Shown piece after piece: positions 7,801 to 15,170 of a DNA stretch of 64,000 nucleotides (the stretch's first letter is position 1; every line of letters starts with the position of its first letter). Source of the DNA: Chitinophagaceae bacterium (lineage in GTDB: Bacteria; Bacteroidota; Bacteroidia; Chitinophagales; Chitinophagaceae). The stretch is from NCBI GenBank assembly GCA_004173235.1, contig SEAC01000020.1, positions 1 through 64,000 on the forward strand. The letters run 5' to 3'. Below the pieces are notes generated by a model that was given only the letters and a program-made list of their open reading frames with translations, ran no database searches and had not been told where the DNA came from. A program made the position numbers and the translations under genes.

Positions 7801-10446
7801 CCTTCGTCGGCGGACAATTGCACCGGTCACAGCATTGCCCTCATCGACGGCCCTGCACCCGGTTCCGTATTCCCGGTGGGTACTACGGTAGTTACCTATC
7901 GTGCAACCGATGCTGCAGGACTTACCAGCGACGGTTCGTTCCTCGTAACGGTGATCGACAACGAGCGCCCCACTTTTGTGAACATGCCTGTCGATATCGT
8001 TGTGAGCAACGAACCCGGCATCTGCGGCGCACGGGTAACATGGACTCCGCCCACGTCGGCCGACAACTGCTCGATGCACTACGTGATGCAGATCGATGGT
8101 CAGCCCAACGGCTCCATCTTCCCTGTAGGCCACTCGACGGTAACCTATGGTGTTCGCGACGCAGCTGGCAACTTCGATATGCGCTCGTTCTCTGTCGTTG
8201 TAGAAGACCGCGAAGCACCGGTGCTTTCTGGTGTTCCAGCCAGCGAGACCGTTGAGTGCAATGCAGTTCCTGCTGCAGCTTCCGTTGCCGCTACCGACAA
8301 CTGTGCATTCAACGGACAGGTTCAATACCGCGAAGAGCGTGTGGATGGATCCTGCCCTTCGAGCTACACCCTCACCCGCACATGGACTGCGACAGACGCT
8401 GCCGGCAACAGCAGCACTGCTGCGCAGGTGATCACCGTGCAGGATACAGCGGCGCCTTCGCTTGCTGTTTCGAATATTACTGTTGAAAACAACGCCGGGG
8501 AGTGCGGCGCCGTGGTTGCCTTTGCAGCAACGGCTTCCGACAACTGCGGAGACGTTTCGCTCTCTTACAGCCAACAGCCCGGAACGTTCTTCCCTGTAGG
8601 AACTACGGTAGTATCGGTGACCGCTACCGATGCCTGTGGCAACAGCACCAACAGCAACTTCAGCATTACGGTGACTGATACGGAGCGCCCCGTTGTGCGC
8701 ACGCAGGCGCTCACCATTCAGCTCGACGCTGCCGGTGCCGCAGCGATCAATGCACAGCAGGTGAACAATGGTTCGTCTGACAACTGCGCGATCGCTTCCC
8801 TGTCGCTCGATAAAACGGGCTTCGATTGCAGCAACGTAGGTACGAACACCGTTATCCTTACCGTGGTGGATGTGCATGGCAACGTTCAGAGCGCGCCTGC
8901 AACGATCACTGTGGAAGACCATGTGGCTCCGGTTATCAGCTGCCCGGCATCGGTTACGTTGAATTGCCAGGATGACCACAGCACTGCAAGCACAGGTATT
9001 GCTACGGCAACCGACGCATGCGGTGTTGCTTCTATCGTAAGCAATGATGCAAGCACACAAAGCAGCGATGTAAACAACGCAGCTCACTACAACTACACCA
9101 TCACGCGCACCTGGACCGCCACCGATAAGAATGGCAACCAGAGCAGCTGCGCTCAGATCATCACCGTGCAGGATGTTACCGCACCGGTGGTGGCCACAAT
9201 GGCATCTGCGCTCGATCGTACGGTTGAATGTTCGGATGCAGCGGGCATCGCTTCGGCTCTTGCCCTCGCCCCTTCGGCTACGGACAATTGCGCACCGGTG
9301 TCTATGCACCTGGTAATCGATGAAACAACGGCCGGTTGTGGTTCTACCTACACCCGCGTTCGCCAGTGGAATTTCACCGACGTGAGCGGCAACAGGAGCG
9401 CCCGCTTCACACAAACGCTTACGGTTCTGGATCGCACCGCACCTGTGGTGACGAGCAACTTTGGCGCGGTGGAGCTTTGCTTCGACAGCACTTCTTCTCA
9501 CTACAACGTGGCACCGGTTGCAGGCACCGACAATTGCACTGCTGTTGCCTACACCTACGTGGTGAAGGGCAGCAACGGACAAACGCTGCGCACGGGCGCA
9601 ACGGCTAATGCTTCCGGCACGTTTGCCGTAGGAATGAACACGATCACGTGGACACTGAAGGATGTTTGCGGAAACGCAACGCAGGCAACTGCAACGGTTC
9701 GCATCAATGCACCGATCAGCGGAAGCTTCAACAACTTCACGCTTTCGGGTGGCAAAGCCAACACAATCTACACGAGCGAGTATGCTCCGGCAGCGTCGGC
9801 TACCATCAGCGTAACGGCTACAGGTGGCACAGCGCCCTACACCTATTCGTGGAGCAAGACCGGTGCGGCTGCCAACTTCACTGCAGGCGCCAATCCCGCC
9901 TCCATCACGGCTACCGCTGTGAGTTCGGGTATGGTGACGTTCACGGTGATCGTTACCGACAGCAAGGGTTGCAAGGCTATCTTCCGCAAAACGATCAACG
10001 TGGTTGATGCACGTTGCGGCAACAAGATGGACAAAGTGCTGGTATGCCATGGCACCGGCAGCGCTTCCAACCCGTGGGTACAGATCTGTGTTTCGGCCAA
10101 TGCCGTTCCTGCACAGCTCGGCAACGGAAGCTACCTGGGCGCCTGCAACAGCAGCGCGGTAACCCGCACCCAGGTCAAAGCCGAGCCCACCATCGAAGCT
10201 TCTTTGAGCGCATTCCCCAACCCTTCTCGCGGTACCGTGCACCTGCGCGTGAACGGCCTGCAGGGACAACTGCGCATTGAAGTACTCGATGCCCGTGGCA
10301 GCAGCCTGCTGCAGCGCAATCAGAATGTTACCTACAAGACAGAGGACATCACCCTCGATCTGCATACGGCTGCGGCCGGGATGTATACTGTGCGCGTTTC
10401 CAATGGCGCCACCGTACTTTCTACCCGCATCGTTATCGCACGATAA
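4891..10446 (+). CDS. Giant secreted HYR-repeat protein with C-type lectin domain and T9SS tail
   Basis: An 1851-residue exported protein. Residues 1-36 are an extended signal peptide ending ATAADA. Residues 37-165 form an N-terminal beta domain starting SHFRYGNISW. Several cadherin- or Ig-like domains follow (to about 570), then a run of HYR domains from about 640 with the repeating pattern TDNC...FPVGTT.V...DA.GN. A C-type lectin domain lies at 771-893, with a mannose-type EPN motif at 856-858 and the calcium-site WND at 877-879. It is inserted inside one HYR domain. The last 80 residues (AFPNPSRGTV onward) are a type A T9SS sorting domain, which predicts secretion across the outer membrane and surface anchoring. 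A carbohydrate-binding adhesin is the likely role; the ligand is unknown. Confidence 0.88.
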   Translation: MSQNTSPGSKNRRILHRSRLLVCTLLLLFIATAADASHFRYGNISWSWVSGRTVQFKVSQAYRRSFSAAYTNAVPGTSINVGSLTYSDNSTSSAINLVITSVNVAEDWIYGEATITKTFNTDGTFTAAFSSNARLSTLKNNADLSYRQEARVTIGGAAAGNSGPASGMPPTVNLPFGRTAATFQLAATDPNGDLLTYRFATAAEMGGGVQPNTMTLNSTGRVTFNTTVTPGTTGNPNMAVNNLYSAVFIVTDSKGATTMIDLMVKIVQASTPPAFNYTTTPASGTVYDIQPGQNVSFTVSASDIDPGDQVASLVAVGLPTGVSLTPALPTSGNPATVAFSWTPTAAQLGTRVISFTAQDNSGNQSTTTVTIIVGTNPVFNVPPTPVAGWTEVVVPGATYTTPVSVTAPDPTVNVQIVSASIPAGASFSPALPSASGNTSVAYFSWTPALANWGKHPLVFTAMDNLGKSKNHSMNILVNTTPWFVSANPGSVTIVENQPFSYAITVADPDLAYGDVMQIIAMNLPSWMSFTQTGTTTGVLSGTPPVGSAGSSALSVIAEDKYHHDHPEIRQDFTITVNPCNVQTSIQASALSSCPGSPITLTASGANTYAWSNGATGTSIQVAQSGTYSAIGSTNGCNGTSNAITVTIADNEAPVPMNASLETLRGECSVTAVAPTANDNCSGIVTATTTDATTFSQQGNYTINWTYSDANGNSSTQTQTVIVRDMTAPVIACPFNITVNADGNSCGAVVHYNAPSATDNCGNGSLPTSIPGYSYQGTFNGHTYFLSNDATSPEDAHARAIALGGHLVTISNASENAFVSAMSPSFIWIGHTDRENEGEFRWVTSEPVSYTNWNGGEPNNWGGNEDWAVINWGPNGTWNDWLYYENALFVVEFEGGNIPTTLVSGLGSGATFPIGTSTETWEAVDAGGNRAVCSFVVTVIDSEAPSITGMPSDITVMNDANVCGAAVNWTAPSSADNCTGHSIALIDGPAPGSVFPVGTTVVTYRATDAAGLTSDGSFLVTVIDNERPTFVNMPVDIVVSNEPGICGARVTWTPPTSADNCSMHYVMQIDGQPNGSIFPVGHSTVTYGVRDAAGNFDMRSFSVVVEDREAPVLSGVPASETVECNAVPAAASVAATDNCAFNGQVQYREERVDGSCPSSYTLTRTWTATDAAGNSSTAAQVITVQDTAAPSLAVSNITVENNAGECGAVVAFAATASDNCGDVSLSYSQQPGTFFPVGTTVVSVTATDACGNSTNSNFSITVTDTERPVVRTQALTIQLDAAGAAAINAQQVNNGSSDNCAIASLSLDKTGFDCSNVGTNTVILTVVDVHGNVQSAPATITVEDHVAPVISCPASVTLNCQDDHSTASTGIATATDACGVASIVSNDASTQSSDVNNAAHYNYTITRTWTATDKNGNQSSCAQIITVQDVTAPVVATMASALDRTVECSDAAGIASALALAPSATDNCAPVSMHLVIDETTAGCGSTYTRVRQWNFTDVSGNRSARFTQTLTVLDRTAPVVTSNFGAVELCFDSTSSHYNVAPVAGTDNCTAVAYTYVVKGSNGQTLRTGATANASGTFAVGMNTITWTLKDVCGNATQATATVRINAPISGSFNNFTLSGGKANTIYTSEYAPAASATISVTATGGTAPYTYSWSKTGAAANFTAGANPASITATAVSSGMVTFTVIVTDSKGCKAIFRKTINVVDARCGNKMDKVLVCHGTGSASNPWVQICVSANAVPAQLGNGSYLGACNSSAVTRTQVKAEPTIEASLSAFPNPSRGTVHLRVNGLQGQLRIEVLDARGSSLLQRNQNVTYKTEDITLDLHTAAAGMYTVRVSNGATVLSTRIVIAR

Positions 10447-10467
10447 TCTTCAGGACCAGTAACTGCA

Positions 10468-10497
10468 AGAGCCCCGGCCGAAAGCCGGGGCTCTTTG
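10468..10497. terminator. Bidirectional terminator between convergent genes
   Basis: An 11-bp stem, AGAGCCCCGGC with GCCGGGGCTCT, and a CGAAA loop separate the HYR gene (+) from the GGGP synthase gene (-). Both strands have short T/A runs next to the stem. Confidence 0.75.
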
Positions 10498-10551
10498 TTG
10501 CGTACAGGTGTGAAAACCGAGAACCGTAAACTAAAAACTGTAAACTGTAAA

Positions 10552-11313
10552 TTAGAAAGTCGCCACGCCACGCACCGCCGCGGCAATCTCTTCCAGCAGC
10601 GACTGGTCTTTCTCAATGGCATTGCCCACCACTACCACGTCGGCGCCGGCCTTGCATGCGGCGTAGGCGGCCTCGCCGGTGCGGATGCCGCCACCGACGA
10701 TAAGGGGTACTTCGATATGCTTTGCTACGGCTGCGATCATCTCGGCGCTCACGGGGCGGCGTGCACCCGAGCCTGCATCGAGGTAAATGAGCTTGAGCCC
10801 CAGCATCTCACCTGCGAGGGCGGTGCACAGGGCGATATCGGCCTTGTCGTGCGGAATGGGCGCCGCATTGGAGATGTAGGAGACCGTGGTGGGCGCGCCG
10901 CCATCGATCACCATATAGCCCGTGGGCATGAGCTCGAGGCCGCTCTTCTTCACAAAGGGAGCCGACAATACGTGCTGCCCGATGAGCAACTCGGGGTTGC
11001 GGCCTGAGATGAGCGATAGGTAGAGCAGCGCATCGGCATGCCTGCTCAGCTGCGAAGGCGCCCCCGGGAAGAGGATCACCGGCTTGCGCGTGCGCGCCTT
11101 GATCTGGAGCACGCAGGCGTCGAGCCCGTCGGTGACCACCAGCGAGCCGCCCACGAAGTAGTAGTCTACCCCTGCCGCTTCGGCGCGGGGAATGAGCGTG
11201 TCCAGGATGCCGGCATTGACCTTGTCCGGATCGATGAGGAGGGCGAACGACTTCGCACCACCTGTCTTCTTTTCCTGTAACGATTGATAAACAAGGCCCT
11301 GCATACGCTGCAA
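10552..11313 (-). CDS. Geranylgeranylglyceryl phosphate synthase-like (PcrB/GGGPS group II)
   Basis: A 253-residue TIM-barrel enzyme. The motifs FALLIDPDK near the N-terminus, DYYFVGGSLV, LFPGAPSQL, YLDAGSGA and the phosphate-binding VGGGIRTGE are diagnostic of the GGGP synthase family. It joins a polyprenyl diphosphate to glycerol 1-phosphate through an ether bond. Group II members from Bacteroidota have been shown to make such ether lipid precursors in vitro, but their physiological role is unsettled. It is convergent with the HYR gene and is transcribed alone here. No clear -7 box was found; the closest upstream match has one mismatch. Confidence 0.9.
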   Translation of the reverse strand: MQRMQGLVYQSLQEKKTGGAKSFALLIDPDKVNAGILDTLIPRAEAAGVDYYFVGGSLVVTDGLDACVLQIKARTRKPVILFPGAPSQLSRHADALLYLSLISGRNPELLIGQHVLSAPFVKKSGLELMPTGYMVIDGGAPTTVSYISNAAPIPHDKADIALCTALAGEMLGLKLIYLDAGSGARRPVSAEMIAAVAKHIEVPLIVGGGIRTGEAAYAACKAGADVVVVGNAIEKDQSLLEEIAAAVRGVATF

Positions 11314-11644
11314 AAATGCGGAAAGTTTTGCAATGCCTGTACCATTGCCCCCTTTACATAGCCCCGGCGGCCCGGAAACCAGTTAACGGCCGTGCTTGCC
11401 GGGAGGCAACAGATACGTTTTTTGACGGCACCTGCCAAATATTCCGGCGCCGGGTTATGTGGATTTTGCGTGAAGAAATCGTTGAAGGCAGGCCCCGCGC
11501 CCGCTTTGCGAATTATCAACATTTTTCGACCCCCATGTGCGTATTTCCGACTTCACTTTTTCGAGCGCGAAAGATACTTTCGTCGTCCGCCCGAACGGGT
11601 TTCGGTCGGCAGGACAAACTTCTAATCCACAACATAAATTTTCG
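11314..11644. other. Divergent intergenic region before the ribonucleotide reductase
   Basis: About 330 bp between the divergent GGGPS and ribonucleotide reductase genes. I see no B12-riboswitch core, no NrdR-box pair and no convincing small gene. An open frame from 11537 reaches into this region, but it lacks a start context and family similarity. Confidence 0.5.
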
Positions 11645-14600
11645 ATGGCTATGGGCAATGCTAGAAAAACGGCGAAGGGCCTGACCTTTTCGCGCAAATT
11701 CACCCGGGAAGACATCCCGGTGTTCGACCAGTTCGAGTACGACTACCGCACTTCCGTCATCCGCAACCCCAGTGGGGAAGTGGTGTTTGAAATGACCAAC
11801 GTGGAAGTGCCCAAGGGATGGAGCCAGATCGCTACCGACATCCTGGCCCAGAAGTATTTCCGCAAGGCCGGCGTACCGCAGCCCGATGGGTCGCTCGGTC
11901 GCGAAACCTCGGTGAAGCAGGTGGCGCACCGCCTCGCCAATTGCTGGCGCGCCTGGGGCTTCAAGTACGGCTACTTCGCTTCCGAAAAGGATGCACAGGT
12001 TTTCTACGAAGAGCTCGTGTACTCCATCCTCGCCCAGATGTGCGTGCCCAACTCGCCGCAGTGGTTCAACACCGGCCTGTATGAGAGCTACGGCATCTCC
12101 GGCAAGCCCCAGGGCCACTATTATGTGGATGCCGTGGACGGCCTGCTGAAGGAATCTACTTCCGCATATGAGCGCCCGCAGCCGCACGCCTGCTTCATCC
12201 TCTCCGTAGATGATGACCTCGTGGGCGAGAACGGCATCATGGACCTCTGGGTGCGCGAAGCGCGCATCTTCAAATACGGCTCCGGCGTAGGCACCAACTA
12301 CTCCAACCTCCGCGCCGAAGGCGAGAAGCTTTCCGGTGGCGGCACCTCGTCGGGCCTCATGTCCTTCCTCAAGATCGGCGACCGCGCAGCCGGCGCCATC
12401 AAGAGCGGCGGCACCACGCGCCGTGCTGCCAAGATGGTTTGCCTCGACCTCGATCACCCCGAGATCGAGCTGTTTGTAAACTGGAAAGTGGAGGAAGAAA
12501 AGAAAGTGGCCGCCCTCATCCAGGCGGGCTATCCTTCCGACTACGAAGGCGAAGCCTACCGCACCGTGAGCGGTCAGAACTCCAACAACTCCGTACGCAT
12601 CCCCAACTCCTTCTTCGAAAAGCTGGAGGCTGGTGAAGATTGGGAGCTGACCGCGCGCACCGATGGCCGCGTGATGAAGAAAGTTCCTGCAAAGCAACTC
12701 TGGGACACGATCGCTTACGCCGCCTGGCGCTGCGCCGATCCCGGCACGCAATACAACACCACCATCAACGAGTGGCACACGTGCCCCGAAGGTGGCGAGA
12801 TCCGTGCTTCGAACCCCTGCTCGGAGTACATGTTCCTCGACAACACGGCCTGCAACCTCGCATCGGCCAACCTGATGAAATTCTACAACGCCGACACCAA
12901 TGTGTTCGACGTGGAAGGCTACGAATACAACTGCCGCCTCTGGACGGTGGTGCTGGAGGTGTCGGTATTGATGGCGCAATTCCCTTCGAAAGAAGTAGCG
13001 CAGCTCTCTTACGACTACCGCACCCTCGGCCTCGGCTACGCCAACCTCGGCACGTTGCTGATGGTGAGCGGCATCCCTTACGATAGCGAGAAGGCCCGCG
13101 GCATCGCCGGTGCCCTCACCGCGATCATGACCGGTGTTGCCTACAAGACATCGGCAGAAATGGCCGCCGTGCTCGGTTCATTCCCACGCTACGAAGAAAA
13201 CAGGGAGCACATGCTGCGCGTGATGCGCAACCACCGTGCTGCTGCATTCGACGCTGCCGAATACGAAGGGCTTTCCGTGAAGCCGCAGGGCCTCAAGGCG
13301 CAGTTCACCCCCGACTACCTGCTCTCTGCAGCGTGCAAGTCGTGGAATGAAGCCCTGGAGCTTGGTGAGAAGTATGGCTACCGCAACGCGCAAACGACGG
13401 TGATTGCACCCACGGGCACGATCGGCCTGGTGATGGACTGCGACACTACGGGTGTGGAGCCCGACTTCGCGTTGGTGAAGTTCAAGAAACTCTCGGGTGG
13501 CGGCTATTTCAAGATCATCAACCAAAGTGTTCCTACGGCGCTGCGCAACCTGGGCTACTCCGAGAAGGAGCAGGATGCCATCATCAAGTACGCAGTAGGC
13601 AGCGGCACCTTTGCCGGCGCGCCCCATATCAACCACCAGTCGCTTTCGGAGAAAGGCTTCATCGCCTCCGAAATCGAGAAGCTGGATAAGGCCGTGAAGA
13701 GCGCCTTTGAAGTGGGCTTCGTGTTCAACGTTTACAACCTCGGCGAAGAGTGCCTGAAGCGCCTTGGCTTCACACCGGAGCAATACTACAATTTTGAATG
13801 GAGCCTGCTGGAAGCCCTTGGCTTCAGCGACGATCAGATCGAGGAAGCGAACGACTACGTTTGCGGAACGATGACCATCGAAGGCGCGCCGTACCTGAAA
13901 GACGAGCACCTCGCGGTGTTCGACTGCGCCAACAAGTGCGGTAAGAAGGGCGAGCGTTACATCCACGCCCATGGCCACATCCGTATGATGGCGGCGGCAC
14001 AGCCGTTCATCTCGGGAGCTATCTCCAAGACCATCAACCTGCCCCACGAAGCGGAGGTGAACGAGATCGCCGATTCGTATATGCTCAGCTGGCAGCTTGG
14101 CCTCAAGGCTTGCGCACTTTACCGCGACGGCTCGAAGATGTCGCAGCCACTGTCGAATAAAAGCGATAAGAAAAAGTCGAATAACAGCGAAGCGGCTGCT
14201 GACGAAGCAACTGCATCGGTAGAAGAGGAAGCAAGCAACATCGTGGACATGAGCAAGCTCACCATCGAGGAGTTGCTGGAAGAAGTGCAGAAGCGCGTGC
14301 AGGCATCGCCCGACACCGCGCTGAAGCGCCAGCTGGCATCGATCGTAGAGCGCCGCTCGCTGCCCGCCAAGCGCCGTGGCTTTACGCAAAAGGCCAAGAT
14401 CAACGGGCAAACGATGTTCGTGCGCACCGGCGAGTACGCCGATGGTACGCTGGGCGAGATCTTCATTGATATGGCGAAGGAAGGCGCAACCATGCGTTCG
14501 ATGCTCAACTGCTTTGCCGTGGCTATTTCCATCGGTTTGCAGTATGGTGTTCCGCTGGATGAATACGTGGAGAAGTTCGTCTTCACCAAGTTCGACCCGG

Positions 14601-15016
14601 CCGGTTTCGTGGAGCACCCGAACATCAAGAGCACCACGTCGATCGTCGACTTCATCTTCCGCGTGCTGGGCTACGAGTACCTCAACCGCACCGACCTGGT
14701 GCACGTGCTCGATAAGCCCGAAGTGGGTAACACCGGCGAGGAGAGCTGGGATGAGCCGGCGGTTAGAGCCTCCGCCGACAAGCCCGAATTGTCGTCGGTG
14801 CGCGTGGTGGCTACCACCCCGCAAGCGGCCAAAGCGGTGGCTTCGAAGCAGCCTGTTGCGGTAAAGACTTCCTCTAATGGCCTTGGTGCGGTGAATGCAG
14901 CTGCAAAGAGCATGCAGAGCGATGCGCCTGCCTGCAACACCTGCGGTCACATCACGGTGAGAAGCGGCACTTGCTATAAGTGTTTGAACTGCGGCAACAG
15001 CATGGGGTGCAGTTAA
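11645..15016 (+). CDS. nrdJ: Adenosylcobalamin-dependent ribonucleotide reductase (class II)
   Basis: The protein has 1123 residues from ATG 11645. An upstream in-frame ATG at 11537 adds 36 unrelated residues. NSPQWFNTGL, KYGSGVGTNYSNLR and the glycyl-free catalytic core with ASNPCSEYMFLDNTACNL identify a class II NTP/NDP reductase, which makes deoxynucleotides with a cobalamin radical and needs no oxygen. After a Lys/Ser/Asn/Glu-rich linker at about 830-870, a second domain matches the TSCPD-type C-terminal region (FIDMAKEGATMRSMLN). The last 25 residues form a four-Cys zinc ribbon (CNTCG...CYKCLNCG) ending GCS. The cell therefore needs B12 from synthesis or salvage; no cobalamin gene is in the window. 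Confidence 0.93.
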   Translation: MAMGNARKTAKGLTFSRKFTREDIPVFDQFEYDYRTSVIRNPSGEVVFEMTNVEVPKGWSQIATDILAQKYFRKAGVPQPDGSLGRETSVKQVAHRLANCWRAWGFKYGYFASEKDAQVFYEELVYSILAQMCVPNSPQWFNTGLYESYGISGKPQGHYYVDAVDGLLKESTSAYERPQPHACFILSVDDDLVGENGIMDLWVREARIFKYGSGVGTNYSNLRAEGEKLSGGGTSSGLMSFLKIGDRAAGAIKSGGTTRRAAKMVCLDLDHPEIELFVNWKVEEEKKVAALIQAGYPSDYEGEAYRTVSGQNSNNSVRIPNSFFEKLEAGEDWELTARTDGRVMKKVPAKQLWDTIAYAAWRCADPGTQYNTTINEWHTCPEGGEIRASNPCSEYMFLDNTACNLASANLMKFYNADTNVFDVEGYEYNCRLWTVVLEVSVLMAQFPSKEVAQLSYDYRTLGLGYANLGTLLMVSGIPYDSEKARGIAGALTAIMTGVAYKTSAEMAAVLGSFPRYEENREHMLRVMRNHRAAAFDAAEYEGLSVKPQGLKAQFTPDYLLSAACKSWNEALELGEKYGYRNAQTTVIAPTGTIGLVMDCDTTGVEPDFALVKFKKLSGGGYFKIINQSVPTALRNLGYSEKEQDAIIKYAVGSGTFAGAPHINHQSLSEKGFIASEIEKLDKAVKSAFEVGFVFNVYNLGEECLKRLGFTPEQYYNFEWSLLEALGFSDDQIEEANDYVCGTMTIEGAPYLKDEHLAVFDCANKCGKKGERYIHAHGHIRMMAAAQPFISGAISKTINLPHEAEVNEIADSYMLSWQLGLKACALYRDGSKMSQPLSNKSDKKKSNNSEAAADEATASVEEEASNIVDMSKLTIEELLEEVQKRVQASPDTALKRQLASIVERRSLPAKRRGFTQKAKINGQTMFVRTGEYADGTLGEIFIDMAKEGATMRSMLNCFAVAISIGLQYGVPLDEYVEKFVFTKFDPAGFVEHPNIKSTTSIVDFIFRVLGYEYLNRTDLVHVLDKPEVGNTGEESWDEPAVRASADKPELSSVRVVATTPQAAKAVASKQPVAVKTSSNGLGAVNAAAKSMQSDAPACNTCGHITVRSGTCYKCLNCGNSMGCS

Positions 15017-15051
15017 GTTGAAAAGTTGTCGGTTACTAGTTGATATGTGAA

Positions 15052-15079
15052 AGGTCCCGCCTCGTGCGGGACCTTTTTT
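15052..15079 (+). terminator. Terminator after nrdJ
   Basis: A 9-bp stem (AGGTCCCGC/GCGGGACCT), loop CTCGT, followed by a run of T. Confidence 0.85.
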
Positions 15080-15170
15080 GTACATCGCAAAAATCGTCTG
15101 CAAAATGGGGTCAACACAAGCGGATGGGCAACCAGTTGATATTCAGCTAAGCTCTATTTCTCTCCTGGTT

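Noticed and set aside
6166..10365. 1399-codon open frame antisense to the HYR-domain gene
   Set aside because: It has no domain similarity, and its Arg/Cys/Gly-rich composition is what the complement of a Thr/Ala/Asn-rich GC3 gene gives. The plus-strand gene is clearly real.
11314..11644. Cobalamin riboswitch upstream of the B12-dependent reductase
   Set aside because: No B12-box or kissing-loop core motif could be found.
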